Positions 43,865-52,546 of a stretch of DNA of 64,000 nt are shown here, in pieces. The notes below the pieces were generated by a model. The model saw only the letters and a list, made by a program, of their open reading frames with translations. It was not told where the DNA came from and ran no database searches. Positions within the stretch are counted from its first letter, which is position 1. Every line of letters begins with the position of its first letter. Source of the DNA: RGIG4097 sp937885645 (lineage in GTDB: Bacteria; Bacillota; Clostridia; Christensenellales; CAG-917); assembly GCA_937885645.1 (NCBI GenBank), contig CALABJ010000013.1:96081-160080 (forward strand), written 5' to 3'. The position numbers were made by a program, and so were the translations under genes.

Positions 43865-45211
43865 CTATATTGTGTGCCCGAACAGAGATGCTGAACGGGA
43901 TTCGGTTATCATAACCTTTTTGAATTCGCCGATGTCATTTGCAGTGCCGTCAAAAGTGACAAGACGACCACTTTCGGTGCGTCCGCACACCATATTTTCG
44001 TGTTTTGGCGCAAGGTCTTCAACCAACACTTCGTACACTCCGCCGATATATTCAGCAGAAAGTTCCTTTGTTATTGAGTTTTGCAGTTTGATAAGTTCAC
44101 CAATTCTGCGCTTTTTGATATCATAAGGGATTTGCTCCATCTTCGCTGCAGGAGTGCCCTTTCTAGGTGAATAAATAAATGTAAATGCGTTTGAATAGCG
44201 CACCCTTCTCACCATATCCATTGTGTCTTCAAAGTCTTCTTCGGTTTCTGTGGGGAAACCAACCATAATATCGGTGGTTATGCCGATGTCAGGCATCTTT
44301 GAACGGAGCATTTCAATCAGTGAATAATAGTGGTCGCGGTCATAGCGTCTGTTCATATCACGAAGGACCTTTGTAGAGCCACTTTGTATGGGAAGATGGA
44401 TGTTTGAGCAAATCTTGCTTGATCCTGCCATAACGTCTGCCACCGCTTCACTTAAATCCTTGGGATGAGAGGTCATAAATCTCACACGGAACTTCCCTTC
44501 AATCTTGTCAATTTCGTTAAGAAGTGATGCAAAATTCACGCCGTCAAGGTGCAAATCGTTGCCGTATGAATTGACGTTTTGACCGAGCAAAGTGATTTCC
44601 TTATATCCTTCATCAACGCATCTCTTGACTTCGTCAAGAACAGCGTTCATATCTCTTGAAACTTCTCTGCCTCTAACGTATGGCACAATGCAGTATGAGC
44701 AGAAATTGTTGCAACCATAAATGATGTTGACCCAGGCATTTGGGAAAGATGTTCTTGCAACTGCAAGTTGCTCGTCAAGTTCAAGATAGTTGGCTGGCTC
44801 TTCTACGTTGAAACAACGATATTTCTTGTCATTTTTGCGTCTAGTTGCACGCTTTTCAATGACCTTTCTCACTTCGCTTTCAAGGACATCAAGGTTTCTT
44901 GTGCCAAGCACGATATCCACATAAGGATACCTTTCCTTTATCATATCAGCCACGCCGGGTTGAGCAGGCATACAACCAATGACCACAATGATCATATCGG
45001 GGTTTTGTTTCTTCTCTGCTTTGACAACGCCGATATTGCCGAGAGCACGTCTTTCGGCAGTGTCACGGATACAACAAGTGTTGAACACCAAAACGTCTGC
45101 GATTTCTTCTTCACCGCAGAGTGTATAGCCCATATTTTCAAGGACGCCAGCAACCTTTTCAGATTCGTGAACGTTCATTTGGCATCCGTATGTGACGACT
45201 TTGTATTTCAT
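43865..45211 (-). CDS. miaB: tRNA methylthiotransferase MiaB
   Basis: Radical-SAM enzyme converting i6A37 to ms2i6A37. The 448 residues have the N-terminal UPF0004 domain with three cysteines (YGCQMNVHESE, FNTCCIRDTAE, IGCMPAQ), the radical-SAM cluster CNNFCSYCIVPYVRGREVSR and a C-terminal TRAM domain. The frame is open for 58 more codons upstream, but that part is hydrophobic and unlike the family; the ATG at 45211 has AAAGGAA upstream and starts MKYKVVTYGC. First gene of miaB-mutS-mutL-miaA-ynbB. Confidence 0.95.
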   Translation of the reverse strand: MKYKVVTYGCQMNVHESEKVAGVLENMGYTLCGEEEIADVLVFNTCCIRDTAERRALGNIGVVKAEKKQNPDMIIVVIGCMPAQPGVADMIKERYPYVDIVLGTRNLDVLESEVRKVIEKRATRRKNDKKYRCFNVEEPANYLELDEQLAVARTSFPNAWVNIIYGCNNFCSYCIVPYVRGREVSRDMNAVLDEVKRCVDEGYKEITLLGQNVNSYGNDLHLDGVNFASLLNEIDKIEGKFRVRFMTSHPKDLSEAVADVMAGSSKICSNIHLPIQSGSTKVLRDMNRRYDRDHYYSLIEMLRSKMPDIGITTDIMVGFPTETEEDFEDTMDMVRRVRYSNAFTFIYSPRKGTPAAKMEQIPYDIKKRRIGELIKLQNSITKELSAEYIGGVYEVLVEDLAPKHENMVCGRTESGRLVTFDGTANDIGEFKKVMITESRSASLFGHTI

Positions 45212-45268
45212 AAATTCCTTTGGGCGCAAATGTGCATACGTGCGCACGTTAAAGTTTCTTGAATAAAC

Positions 45269-45297
45269 ATTATACATAAAAATAGGCGAGATGACAA
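45269..45297 (-). promoter_or_regulatory. Promoter of miaB-mutS-mutL
   Basis: Minus strand TTGTCA (45292-45297), 17-bp spacer, TATAAT (45269-45274). The leader of about 55 nt contains short GTGCGCAC-like palindromes. Confidence 0.78.
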
Positions 45298-45308
45298 CAC
45301 TAATTTGT

Positions 45309-47540
45309 ATGAAAAAGCCAAGATATTTGCTTAAAAGAACAAAATTCTCAATCTTTTTTAGCCCATTGCCTATAATATTTGGCATTATGCTGTTGATTTT
45401 AGCATCATCACTTGTTGCTTTCAGCCTTTGGGCGGACAGTTTTCAAGTTGATGAAGATCTTTTGCCTATGGCAAAAAACCTGCCTGTTTTCTATGACATA
45501 AACGGCAACAAAATGGACTATATAAGCGACAACTATATATCCCCAGACGATATCCCTACCAACTTGAAAAACGCTTTTGTTGCCCTTGAAGACAAGCGAT
45601 TTTATAGTCATAGCGGTTATGACCCTTATAGAATAGTTGGTGCGGTTGTAAGAAACATAAAAAGTGGCGGAGCCGTTGAAGGCGCGTCAACAATCACACA
45701 ACAACTTGTGAAAAACACCCACTTGACTTTTGAAAAAACAATAACTAGAAAATTAAAGGAAATTGCCCTTGCCACTAAAATTGAGGAAAAATATTCAAAA
45801 GATGAAATCTTTTCAATGTATTTGTCTGTCATTTATTTTGGTGGTGGTGCATATGGCATTAAATCCGCTTCAAAACTCTATTTTGACAAGGCAGTGGAAG
45901 ACCTGACTCTAAGTGAGTGCGCAACTCTTGCGGGAATCATCAAAAGCCCTACAAAATACTCACCTACCAAGCAACCCGAAAATTCCAAAGTAAGACGAAA
46001 TCTAGTTCTTGATGTTATGCACAAACAAGGCTATATTGACGATGCTCAACTAGAAAAATCCAAAAGTGAGCCTCTTGTCACTTCAACTCCTAAAAAATCA
46101 AGCACATCAAAATTTTTCATTGATATGGTCATCAATCAAGTTTGCGAAACTCTCAATATAACCAAATATCAACTTGACAATTCAGGGCTGACTATACACA
46201 CTACTTTTGATCATAATATTCAAAGAATATTAACAGAAAACAGCGATCTAACCAGCAATTTTTCAAATTCCAACGTGGACAACTCCTCTATCGTTCTGGA
46301 CAACGACACAGGATACGTCCTCGCATATCATTCATCGCTAGACTACGAAGTCTTTCGCCAACTAGGCTCAACGATAAAACCTATCGTTGTATACGCTCCT
46401 GCCCTAGAGGCAGGTTTGGTAAGCCTTGCCACACCAATTAATGACGAGCAAATCAGTTTTGGGGGTTGGGCGCCTAAAAACTATGGGGGTAAATATTTTG
46501 GGATAATCACTCCAAGAGACGCCATCAAGACGTCTTCAAACACTGTTGCTGTCAAGGTTGCATCATATCTTGGCGAAAGCAAACTTGTTGAATATGGCAG
46601 AAATTTCAATTTGACCTTGACTGACAAAGACAAAAACCTGACAACTGCACTTGGCGCAACTGAAAAAGGACAAAGTCCTTTGCGACTTGCATCAGCCTAT
46701 TCAACGTTTGCAAATGAAGGGCAAATTGTCACGCCAACATTTATTCGCACTATTATCGATAAGGATAGAAAAATCTGGTCTCATGAAACCGAAAAAAAGC
46801 CAATTATCTCAACAGAGACATCCTATCTCATTGCAGACTGCTTGTATGACACGGTAGTGGACGGCACTGCAAGAAGTTTATCTTCTCTACCTTTCAAGGT
46901 CGCAGCAAAAACAGGCACGGTAAGTGATGACAAAAGCGGGCAAAACTCCGATGCATGGTGCGTCAGTTTCAACAAAAAATATACTCTTGCAGTGTGGCAT
47001 GGTGACTCAAATGAAACGGGTGGAGGACACCCAACAAAACACGCTTCAAACCTATGGAAAGACTTGCATCAAACAACTGAAAAAACTGACTTTTATCAAG
47101 AAATAGAAAAACCCGATTCAATCATTTCTCTTCCTATTGACACATACTCAACAGAAGAAAATATGCAGGTGACACTTGCCACTCCATCCACTCCATCAAA
47201 ATATATAAGTAATGAACTTTTTCCAGCATCTAACAAAATCAATTTTGGGAAATCGATGTTTGATAACTGCGAAATTGACTTTGATATTTCAATCAAAAAT
47301 GGTTTGAATCCAATGGTCATTATTTCATTTGACACCAAGGAAATCTATCAATATTCGCTGACTAGAAAGGACGTTTTTGGAGAGAAAGTAATCTACTCAT
47401 CAACCGGCAAAACAGATGTGCAATTAAGTGACAACCCCATATCTTTTGGTCTGCCGATAACCTATACCCTTGATATATTTGTCTCAAACGGCAACGAAAG
47501 AATACTTGTTGGTACATGCACCAAAACGATAATGTTTTGA
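45309..47540 (+). CDS. Class A penicillin-binding protein (PBP1A type)
   Basis: A bifunctional peptidoglycan glycosyltransferase/transpeptidase of 743 residues. One membrane anchor lies near residues 18-44. The GT51 domain shows FVALEDKRFYSHSGYDP, GASTITQQLVKNTHL and SMYLSVIYFGGGAYGIKSA; the transpeptidase has S354-T-I-K357, SSNTVAVK (SxN) and K534-T-G536. After the KTG box come about 210 residues, ending in a beta-rich domain, possibly FN3-like. The frame also opens at 45291; the downstream ATG gives MKKPRYLLKRT, a typical cytosolic tail. It is transcribed divergently from miaB, and its promoter overlaps that of miaB. Confidence 0.93.
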   Translation: MKKPRYLLKRTKFSIFFSPLPIIFGIMLLILASSLVAFSLWADSFQVDEDLLPMAKNLPVFYDINGNKMDYISDNYISPDDIPTNLKNAFVALEDKRFYSHSGYDPYRIVGAVVRNIKSGGAVEGASTITQQLVKNTHLTFEKTITRKLKEIALATKIEEKYSKDEIFSMYLSVIYFGGGAYGIKSASKLYFDKAVEDLTLSECATLAGIIKSPTKYSPTKQPENSKVRRNLVLDVMHKQGYIDDAQLEKSKSEPLVTSTPKKSSTSKFFIDMVINQVCETLNITKYQLDNSGLTIHTTFDHNIQRILTENSDLTSNFSNSNVDNSSIVLDNDTGYVLAYHSSLDYEVFRQLGSTIKPIVVYAPALEAGLVSLATPINDEQISFGGWAPKNYGGKYFGIITPRDAIKTSSNTVAVKVASYLGESKLVEYGRNFNLTLTDKDKNLTTALGATEKGQSPLRLASAYSTFANEGQIVTPTFIRTIIDKDRKIWSHETEKKPIISTETSYLIADCLYDTVVDGTARSLSSLPFKVAAKTGTVSDDKSGQNSDAWCVSFNKKYTLAVWHGDSNETGGGHPTKHASNLWKDLHQTTEKTDFYQEIEKPDSIISLPIDTYSTEENMQVTLATPSTPSKYISNELFPASNKINFGKSMFDNCEIDFDISIKNGLNPMVIISFDTKEIYQYSLTRKDVFGEKVIYSSTGKTDVQLSDNPISFGLPITYTLDIFVSNGNERILVGTCTKTIMF

Positions 47541-47566
47541 GTCAATTATTAGTTATTTTTGAAATA

Positions 47567-47596
47567 AAAAAATGGCAACGCTTGTTGCCATTTTCA
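47567..47596. terminator. Bidirectional terminator between the PBP gene and thiI
   Basis: AAAATGGCAAC (47569-47579), GCTT loop, GTTGCCATTTT (47584-47594) with a T-rich run on the plus side and on the minus side (TTTTTTATTTC). It serves two convergent genes. Confidence 0.9.
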
Positions 47597-47617
47597 TTTT
47601 CATATTTTGCTTCAAAA

Positions 47618-48802
47618 CTAGATGATTTCCACGTTTTCAATTGCCTTCTTCATCAATTCCTCACCAACTTCCCACATTGCTTGCTCTGCCTTTTCAACAA
47701 CTGCGAGACGAGGTTTGATGGCAGGTGACTTGGGCAAGAAAACGGTGCAACAATCTTCGTAAGGAAGGATTGATGTTTCAAATGTGCCAATTTTCTTAGC
47801 AAGAGTCATAATGTCTTCTTTGTCAAAGCCAATAAGAGGACGGAAAATGGGCAAATCTGTGGTTGCACCGGTGCAAGTCATGCTTTCAACTGTTTGCGAA
47901 GCAACTTGACCGAGGCTTTCACCTGTCACAATAGACTTGCAATCCTCTTTTGCTGCAAGAATTGTGGCAATGCGCATCATATATCTGCGCATAATGGTGA
48001 TCATAAACTCACTGGGGCAAGATTTGTGGATTTCCATTTGAATATCTGTGAAAGGAACAACGTAAAGTTTGATCTTTCCTGCATACTTTTCCATTATTTC
48101 CTTAAGTTCGATGACCTTTTCCTTTGCCTTGTCTGAAGTGTAAGGAGGTGAGGCAAAGTGGACTGCAAAGAGTTTCATGCCACGTTTTGCCATCATATAT
48201 CCTGCAACGGGGCTGTCAATGCCACCGCTCAAAAGCATCATACCCTTTCCACTGCAACCGACGGGCAAACCACCTGCACCCATAAACACCTTTGAATAAA
48301 CGTAAGAATAACCGTTTTCACGCATATCCACCATAAATTCATAGTCGTGCTTTTCAAGCGACACCTTAAAGCGCACGGTGGCAAGAATGACGCCTGCAAG
48401 TTCCCCTGCGATTTCGTATGACTTCATAGGGATACGCTTGTCTGCGCGCTTTACAGTCACTCTGAAGGTAGGATTAAGGATTGTGTTTTCTTCATTGATT
48501 TCTTTTGCAAGTGCTTTAAGAGACTCCTTGACTTCTGTGAAGTCACCCTCAAAGTTTGTAGGAACTTTTGTTGCGTATGAAAGTGAGTAAATGCCAAAGA
48601 CGCACTTCAAACGTTCCATAATTTCATATCCGTCATCCTCTAAAAAGTCTTCAATGAAATATCTGCCTTGAGTGCGGACAAACTTATAGTCATAGTCTTC
48701 AAGAGCTACCTTAATGTTCTTGATGAGCAAACTTTCAAAATAATCTCTGTTTTTTCCTTTAAGGAAAATTTCGCCGTATCTTATGATAATTACGTTGTTC
48801 AT
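47618..48802 (-). CDS. thiI: tRNA 4-thiouridine synthetase ThiI
   Basis: Makes s4U8 in tRNA. The 394-residue protein has an N-terminal ferredoxin-like part, a THUMP domain and a PP-loop ATPase (MMLLSGGIDSPVAGYMMAKRG, ending at about 195). No C-terminal rhodanese domain is present, as in Bacillus ThiI, so sulfur must come directly from a desulfurase; that gene lies just upstream. GGAGA precedes ATG. Confidence 0.95.
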   Translation of the reverse strand: MNNVIIIRYGEIFLKGKNRDYFESLLIKNIKVALEDYDYKFVRTQGRYFIEDFLEDDGYEIMERLKCVFGIYSLSYATKVPTNFEGDFTEVKESLKALAKEINEENTILNPTFRVTVKRADKRIPMKSYEIAGELAGVILATVRFKVSLEKHDYEFMVDMRENGYSYVYSKVFMGAGGLPVGCSGKGMMLLSGGIDSPVAGYMMAKRGMKLFAVHFASPPYTSDKAKEKVIELKEIMEKYAGKIKLYVVPFTDIQMEIHKSCPSEFMITIMRRYMMRIATILAAKEDCKSIVTGESLGQVASQTVESMTCTGATTDLPIFRPLIGFDKEDIMTLAKKIGTFETSILPYEDCCTVFLPKSPAIKPRLAVVEKAEQAMWEVGEELMKKAIENVEII

Positions 48803-48841
48803 ATATTCTCCATTGTGGACTTTATCCCAAAGGGATAAATG

Positions 48842-49993
48842 TTATTTTCTTGCGTATTCTTTCAGTGTTTTCATTTCTTCGGCAATCTTGTCAACAACAA
48901 AATCAACTTCATCTATATCGTTGAAATTGCCAATGCTGAATCTCACAATGCCATCTCTATGTAGTTCGTCAAGATTAAGCAGTTTTTTGAATCTACTTTC
49001 GTGATGTGAACTGCATGCCGATCCGATTCCAACCAAAATGCCGTGTTTTTCAAGGGAGTGCAAAAGCACCTCGCCTCTTATAGTTTCAAAAGCAACCGTC
49101 AAAATGTTAGGCACACCATTTTCAGCGGGAGAAATGACAGTCGTATCAGGCAACACTGTCAACAATTTTTGTTTGAAGTATTCCATAAATTGTGATTTTT
49201 TGGAATAATTTTCTTCAAAATTCACTTGATTTTGCTTGACTGCCTCTTCAAATGCGCAAATCATAGGCATATTCTCTGTGCCAGAGCGCATTCCACTTTC
49301 TTGACCACCACCATACAAAAGAGGCTTTATTGAAGTTCCTTTTTTCACGTAAAGTGCGCCAATACCTTTAAGTCCGTGAATTTTGTGAGCAGAAATTGAA
49401 TAGAGATCAACGCCCAAAGTGCGGAGATTGACCTTTGTCTTGCCAAGGGCTTGCACGCCGTCACTGTGGAATATTGCCTTGGGTGCTTTGCTCTTCACAA
49501 TTTTGACAAGTTTTGCTATATCGTTGATTGCACCAGTTTCATTGCTGACGTGCATTATTGACACAAAACTGACGTCGGGGGTGACAAGTTTTGAAAATTC
49601 TTCAACGTTTATGCTTCCATCGGGATTGATAGGAGCAAAACACACGTCAAATCCTTGCATTTGAAGTTCTTTTGCAGGATTGACCACTGCATCGTGTTCA
49701 CCCTCACCAACGATGATACGGCTTCCCTTTGCCTTTTTAGTGGCAAAAATTGCCCAGTTGTCACTTTCGGTGCCACCAGAAGTAAAATATAGCGTGTCAC
49801 ATTCAGGTGCATGCAATGCTTTCAAAATGGTTTTCTTTGCACTTTTGATTGCGCTTGCGCCGTCAACTGCTTGTTTATAAAGTGCAGACGGATTGAAATA
49901 GGCCTTTTGACACTCCACGTATCTTTCAATTACCTCATCATAGGGCTTTGTGGTTGCCGCATTGTCAAGATAAATCAAGTCAAAATCTGTCAT
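48842..49993 (-). CDS. Cysteine desulfurase (NifS/IscS family, NifZ-like partner of ThiI)
   Basis: A PLP enzyme of 383 residues: IYLDNAATTKPYDEV at the start, TSGGTESDN, the Schiff-base lysine in SISAHKIHGLKGIGALY and the active-site cysteine in GIGSACSSHHESRF near 325. It removes sulfur from cysteine and, by position, hands it to ThiI for tRNA thiolation. A TTG start at 50008 is also possible; ATG 49993 matches the family N-terminus. The AGGAGG is 15 nt upstream of this ATG and directly abuts the TTG, so the start is not certain. It overlaps the upstream gene. Confidence 0.92.
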   Translation of the reverse strand: MTDFDLIYLDNAATTKPYDEVIERYVECQKAYFNPSALYKQAVDGASAIKSAKKTILKALHAPECDTLYFTSGGTESDNWAIFATKKAKGSRIIVGEGEHDAVVNPAKELQMQGFDVCFAPINPDGSINVEEFSKLVTPDVSFVSIMHVSNETGAINDIAKLVKIVKSKAPKAIFHSDGVQALGKTKVNLRTLGVDLYSISAHKIHGLKGIGALYVKKGTSIKPLLYGGGQESGMRSGTENMPMICAFEEAVKQNQVNFEENYSKKSQFMEYFKQKLLTVLPDTTVISPAENGVPNILTVAFETIRGEVLLHSLEKHGILVGIGSACSSHHESRFKKLLNLDELHRDGIVRFSIGNFNDIDEVDFVVDKIAEEMKTLKEYARK

Positions 49994-50489
49994 ATTCGTT
50001 GCGTACAACCTCCTTTTTCAATGTTTCTTTCAAAAATGCATTCATATAGTCATCGGGCAAAAACAAAACTCTTTCCTTTTTGCCGTCAAGGTTAAATACA
50101 AGTGCCTTGACACCAACTTCGTTGGTGTTTGGGCACATAATATAGTCGCTTTCAACCGTCAAATCATCAAAATCGCCGTATTCAACAACATCGTCAAGAA
50201 AGATTTCAATCTTTCTTTCAGTACGAGCAATAACTGTTGTCACTGAAAAAATCAGTCTATTGGTGTTGCAGCCATATTCGTATGATTTGATTGTTTTGTT
50301 GTAGCTTACAGTGAGATAGGTGCCTAGTGCAAGAAGAATTCCTACGCCGATAAATGCGTAATAACTGACCGCAGTTGCAACAATGATAAGACCTATGCCA
50401 AGAAGCGTAAACAAAACCCCTGCAATTTGCTTTTTTCTTGCAGATTTTGACAATGGGTTTTCTATATTTTGGACGTACAGGTCTGTCAT
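49980..50489 (-). CDS. Unknown small membrane protein with two membrane segments
   Basis: The 169 residues comprise a short N-terminus, two adjacent hydrophobic helices (about 22-42 and 44-62) and a cytosolic C-terminal domain with strand-rich sequence (LIFSVTTVIARTERKIEIF ... VKALVFNLDGKKERVLF). It looks like one of the small PH-like membrane proteins of Clostridia. The start overlaps the mutS2 stop (TAATG) and its end overlaps the desulfurase gene, so it is firmly inside the operon. I do not recognise a named family. Confidence 0.82.
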   Translation of the reverse strand: MTDLYVQNIENPLSKSARKKQIAGVLFTLLGIGLIIVATAVSYYAFIGVGILLALGTYLTVSYNKTIKSYEYGCNTNRLIFSVTTVIARTERKIEIFLDDVVEYGDFDDLTVESDYIMCPNTNEVGVKALVFNLDGKKERVLFLPDDYMNAFLKETLKKEVVRNEYDRF

Positions 50490-52540
50490 TACTTCACCTT
50501 GTAGTAGTCGTTTTTCTTCACTTTCACAGAGATTTTTCCAAAGGAAACTTCTCCCTCGCGATTATTTGCCTTGACAAGTTTGCCTTTTTTGCCAAGAGAT
50601 TTCACCCAAACGTTGTCACCGATCTTGATTTCACCGGGGATTTCTTGGTCTTCGACCACGCTTTCTTTGTCGTATTCGGCAGACATTGTTTCAAGCTTTT
50701 TCTTCAACTTGTGTGCTTCAAACAAATCTGCAGGTGCAATTTCTTCCTCAGGCTTTGCAAGAATTTCTTTCAGAGATGCAATGATATCGTTTGCCTCTTC
50801 CATTGAGTTTTCAATGAGATTCTTTGTGCCTTTACGGATTGTTTCATCAAGTTTTTCTCTCTTTTGAGCGATGACTGCCTTTTCCTTTTCAGCATCAATG
50901 AGGGCCTCTCTTGCCTTAGCGCGGTCAAGACTTGCATCTGTGACCAATTGTTGAGCCTTTCTGCGAGTTTCTTCGGCAGCATTGAGAACTTCATCGAATC
51001 TGCGTTTTTCAGGGGATACTTTGTTTTTGGCGCGGTTGATGATTTCATCATCAAGACCAAGTTTTTTTGCTATGTCAAGTGCATTTGAGCAACCAATTGC
51101 TCCCATAACCAATTTATACGTGGGTGACAACGTTTCAACGTTGAACTCCATTGATGCACAAACCACACCTTTGGTGACAAGAGCAAATTCCTTCAAATCA
51201 TTGAAGTGTGACGTGACAAGTGCCTTTGCTCCAACCGAGATTATTCTTTCACTTATGCTGACGGCAAGAGCTGCTCCTTCACCTGGGTCAGTGCCTGCCC
51301 CCAATTCGTCAAACAAAACCAGTGACTTGTCTGTGATTTTGTCAAGGATTTCAATGATTGTTTTGATGTGTCCTGAGAAAGTTGACAAACTTTGCTCGAT
51401 GCTTTGTTCGTCACCTATATCACAGTACACCCCGTCAAAAATTGCAAGGTCTGCGGACTTTGCAGGCACGTACATGCCTGTCATGGCAAGCAAAACAAAC
51501 AACCCAACCAACTTCAACGTGACAGTCTTTCCGCCTGTATTAGGGCCAGTAATGAGAATCATCTTGTCTTCACTGTTCATCGAAAGTGAAACGGGCACAA
51601 CCTTTTTGCCGTCAATGAGAGGATGTCTGCCTGCATTTATGCGGACAACACCTTTGGTGTTGACGTTGGGCCTACTTGCCTTCCACTCTCTGCCAAGAAG
51701 TGCCTTTGCAAAGATGACGTCCATATCGGTTATGGTTTCGTATGCAATACGAAGTCTATCTTCGCAACCTTGAATTGACATTGAGAAATTGCGTAAAATC
51801 CTTTCGATTTCAACTTGTTCTTCAACCTTTGCAGTGCGGAGGTCGTTGTTGAGTTCCACAATTGCCATAGGCTCAACGAACAACGTTGATCCGGATGCAG
51901 ATTGGTCGTGGATGAGCCCTTGAATTGTTCCCTTGCACTCGCTTTTCAAAGGAATGACGTATCTATCACCGCGGACGGTGATGATGTTGTCTTGCAAATA
52001 CTTTTGATAGGTTGATGAAGTGATATAACTTTGCAGTTTTGTCTTTACGTTGTCGTTGAGTTTGCGTATGCGGATACGTATGGAGCGCAGTTCCGCAGAA
52101 GCATTGTCCGAAACTTCAGTTTCAGAAATAAATGAGTCAAAAATGCGGTTTTCAAGGTCAATATTGTCGTAAAGACACTGAACCATTGAAGTCAAAATAG
52201 GCACTCCATTGACTGTGTAGATTGACTTTTTCAGTCTTCTAGACACCCTAAGGGTTCTGCCAACTTTCAAAATATCGGTGATTGACAAAACCGCTCCCTT
52301 TGCGGCTCTATGAAGTGCTTCATCAATGTCATCCACTGAAAAAGACGGATTTACGGAAAAATCAAACAAAGTTCTATCCGCTTCGTCAGTTTCATCCAGT
52401 GCATGAACTGCTCCTTCATAGTCTTCAAAAGGAGTGAGATTTCTTGCTTTGACCTTGCCTCCCTGTGATTGCGCATGGGAAGCAAGTTCTTCAAGAATTT
52501 TGTCATATTCAAGGGTTTTCAGGCTCTTGACGTCAAACAT
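50489..52540 (-). CDS. mutS2: MutS2 family ATPase without Smr domain
   Basis: A 683-residue MutS2: N-terminal core (FDVKSLKTLEYDKILEELA), ABC ATPase with Walker A GPNTGGKT at 332-339 and LFDELGAGTDPGEGAALA, then a long coiled coil (about 505-600) and a short beta domain (IGDNVWVKSLGKKGKLVKA). Usual MutS2 is about 780 residues and ends in a Smr nuclease domain. Here the protein stops at YYKVK directly after the KOW-like module, so the Smr domain is missing. MutS2 has been linked to suppression of recombination and to rescue of collided ribosomes. It follows pheT by 6 nt. Confidence 0.93.
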   Translation of the reverse strand: MFDVKSLKTLEYDKILEELASHAQSQGGKVKARNLTPFEDYEGAVHALDETDEADRTLFDFSVNPSFSVDDIDEALHRAAKGAVLSITDILKVGRTLRVSRRLKKSIYTVNGVPILTSMVQCLYDNIDLENRIFDSFISETEVSDNASAELRSIRIRIRKLNDNVKTKLQSYITSSTYQKYLQDNIITVRGDRYVIPLKSECKGTIQGLIHDQSASGSTLFVEPMAIVELNNDLRTAKVEEQVEIERILRNFSMSIQGCEDRLRIAYETITDMDVIFAKALLGREWKASRPNVNTKGVVRINAGRHPLIDGKKVVPVSLSMNSEDKMILITGPNTGGKTVTLKLVGLFVLLAMTGMYVPAKSADLAIFDGVYCDIGDEQSIEQSLSTFSGHIKTIIEILDKITDKSLVLFDELGAGTDPGEGAALAVSISERIISVGAKALVTSHFNDLKEFALVTKGVVCASMEFNVETLSPTYKLVMGAIGCSNALDIAKKLGLDDEIINRAKNKVSPEKRRFDEVLNAAEETRRKAQQLVTDASLDRAKAREALIDAEKEKAVIAQKREKLDETIRKGTKNLIENSMEEANDIIASLKEILAKPEEEIAPADLFEAHKLKKKLETMSAEYDKESVVEDQEIPGEIKIGDNVWVKSLGKKGKLVKANNREGEVSFGKISVKVKKNDYYKVK

Positions 52541-52546
52541 AGTTTG

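Noticed and set aside
45211..45385. N-terminal extension of MiaB
   Set aside because: The extra 58 codons cover the promoter and leader region, are hydrophobic and unlike MiaB; the ATG at 45211 has a ribosome binding site and the canonical N-terminus.
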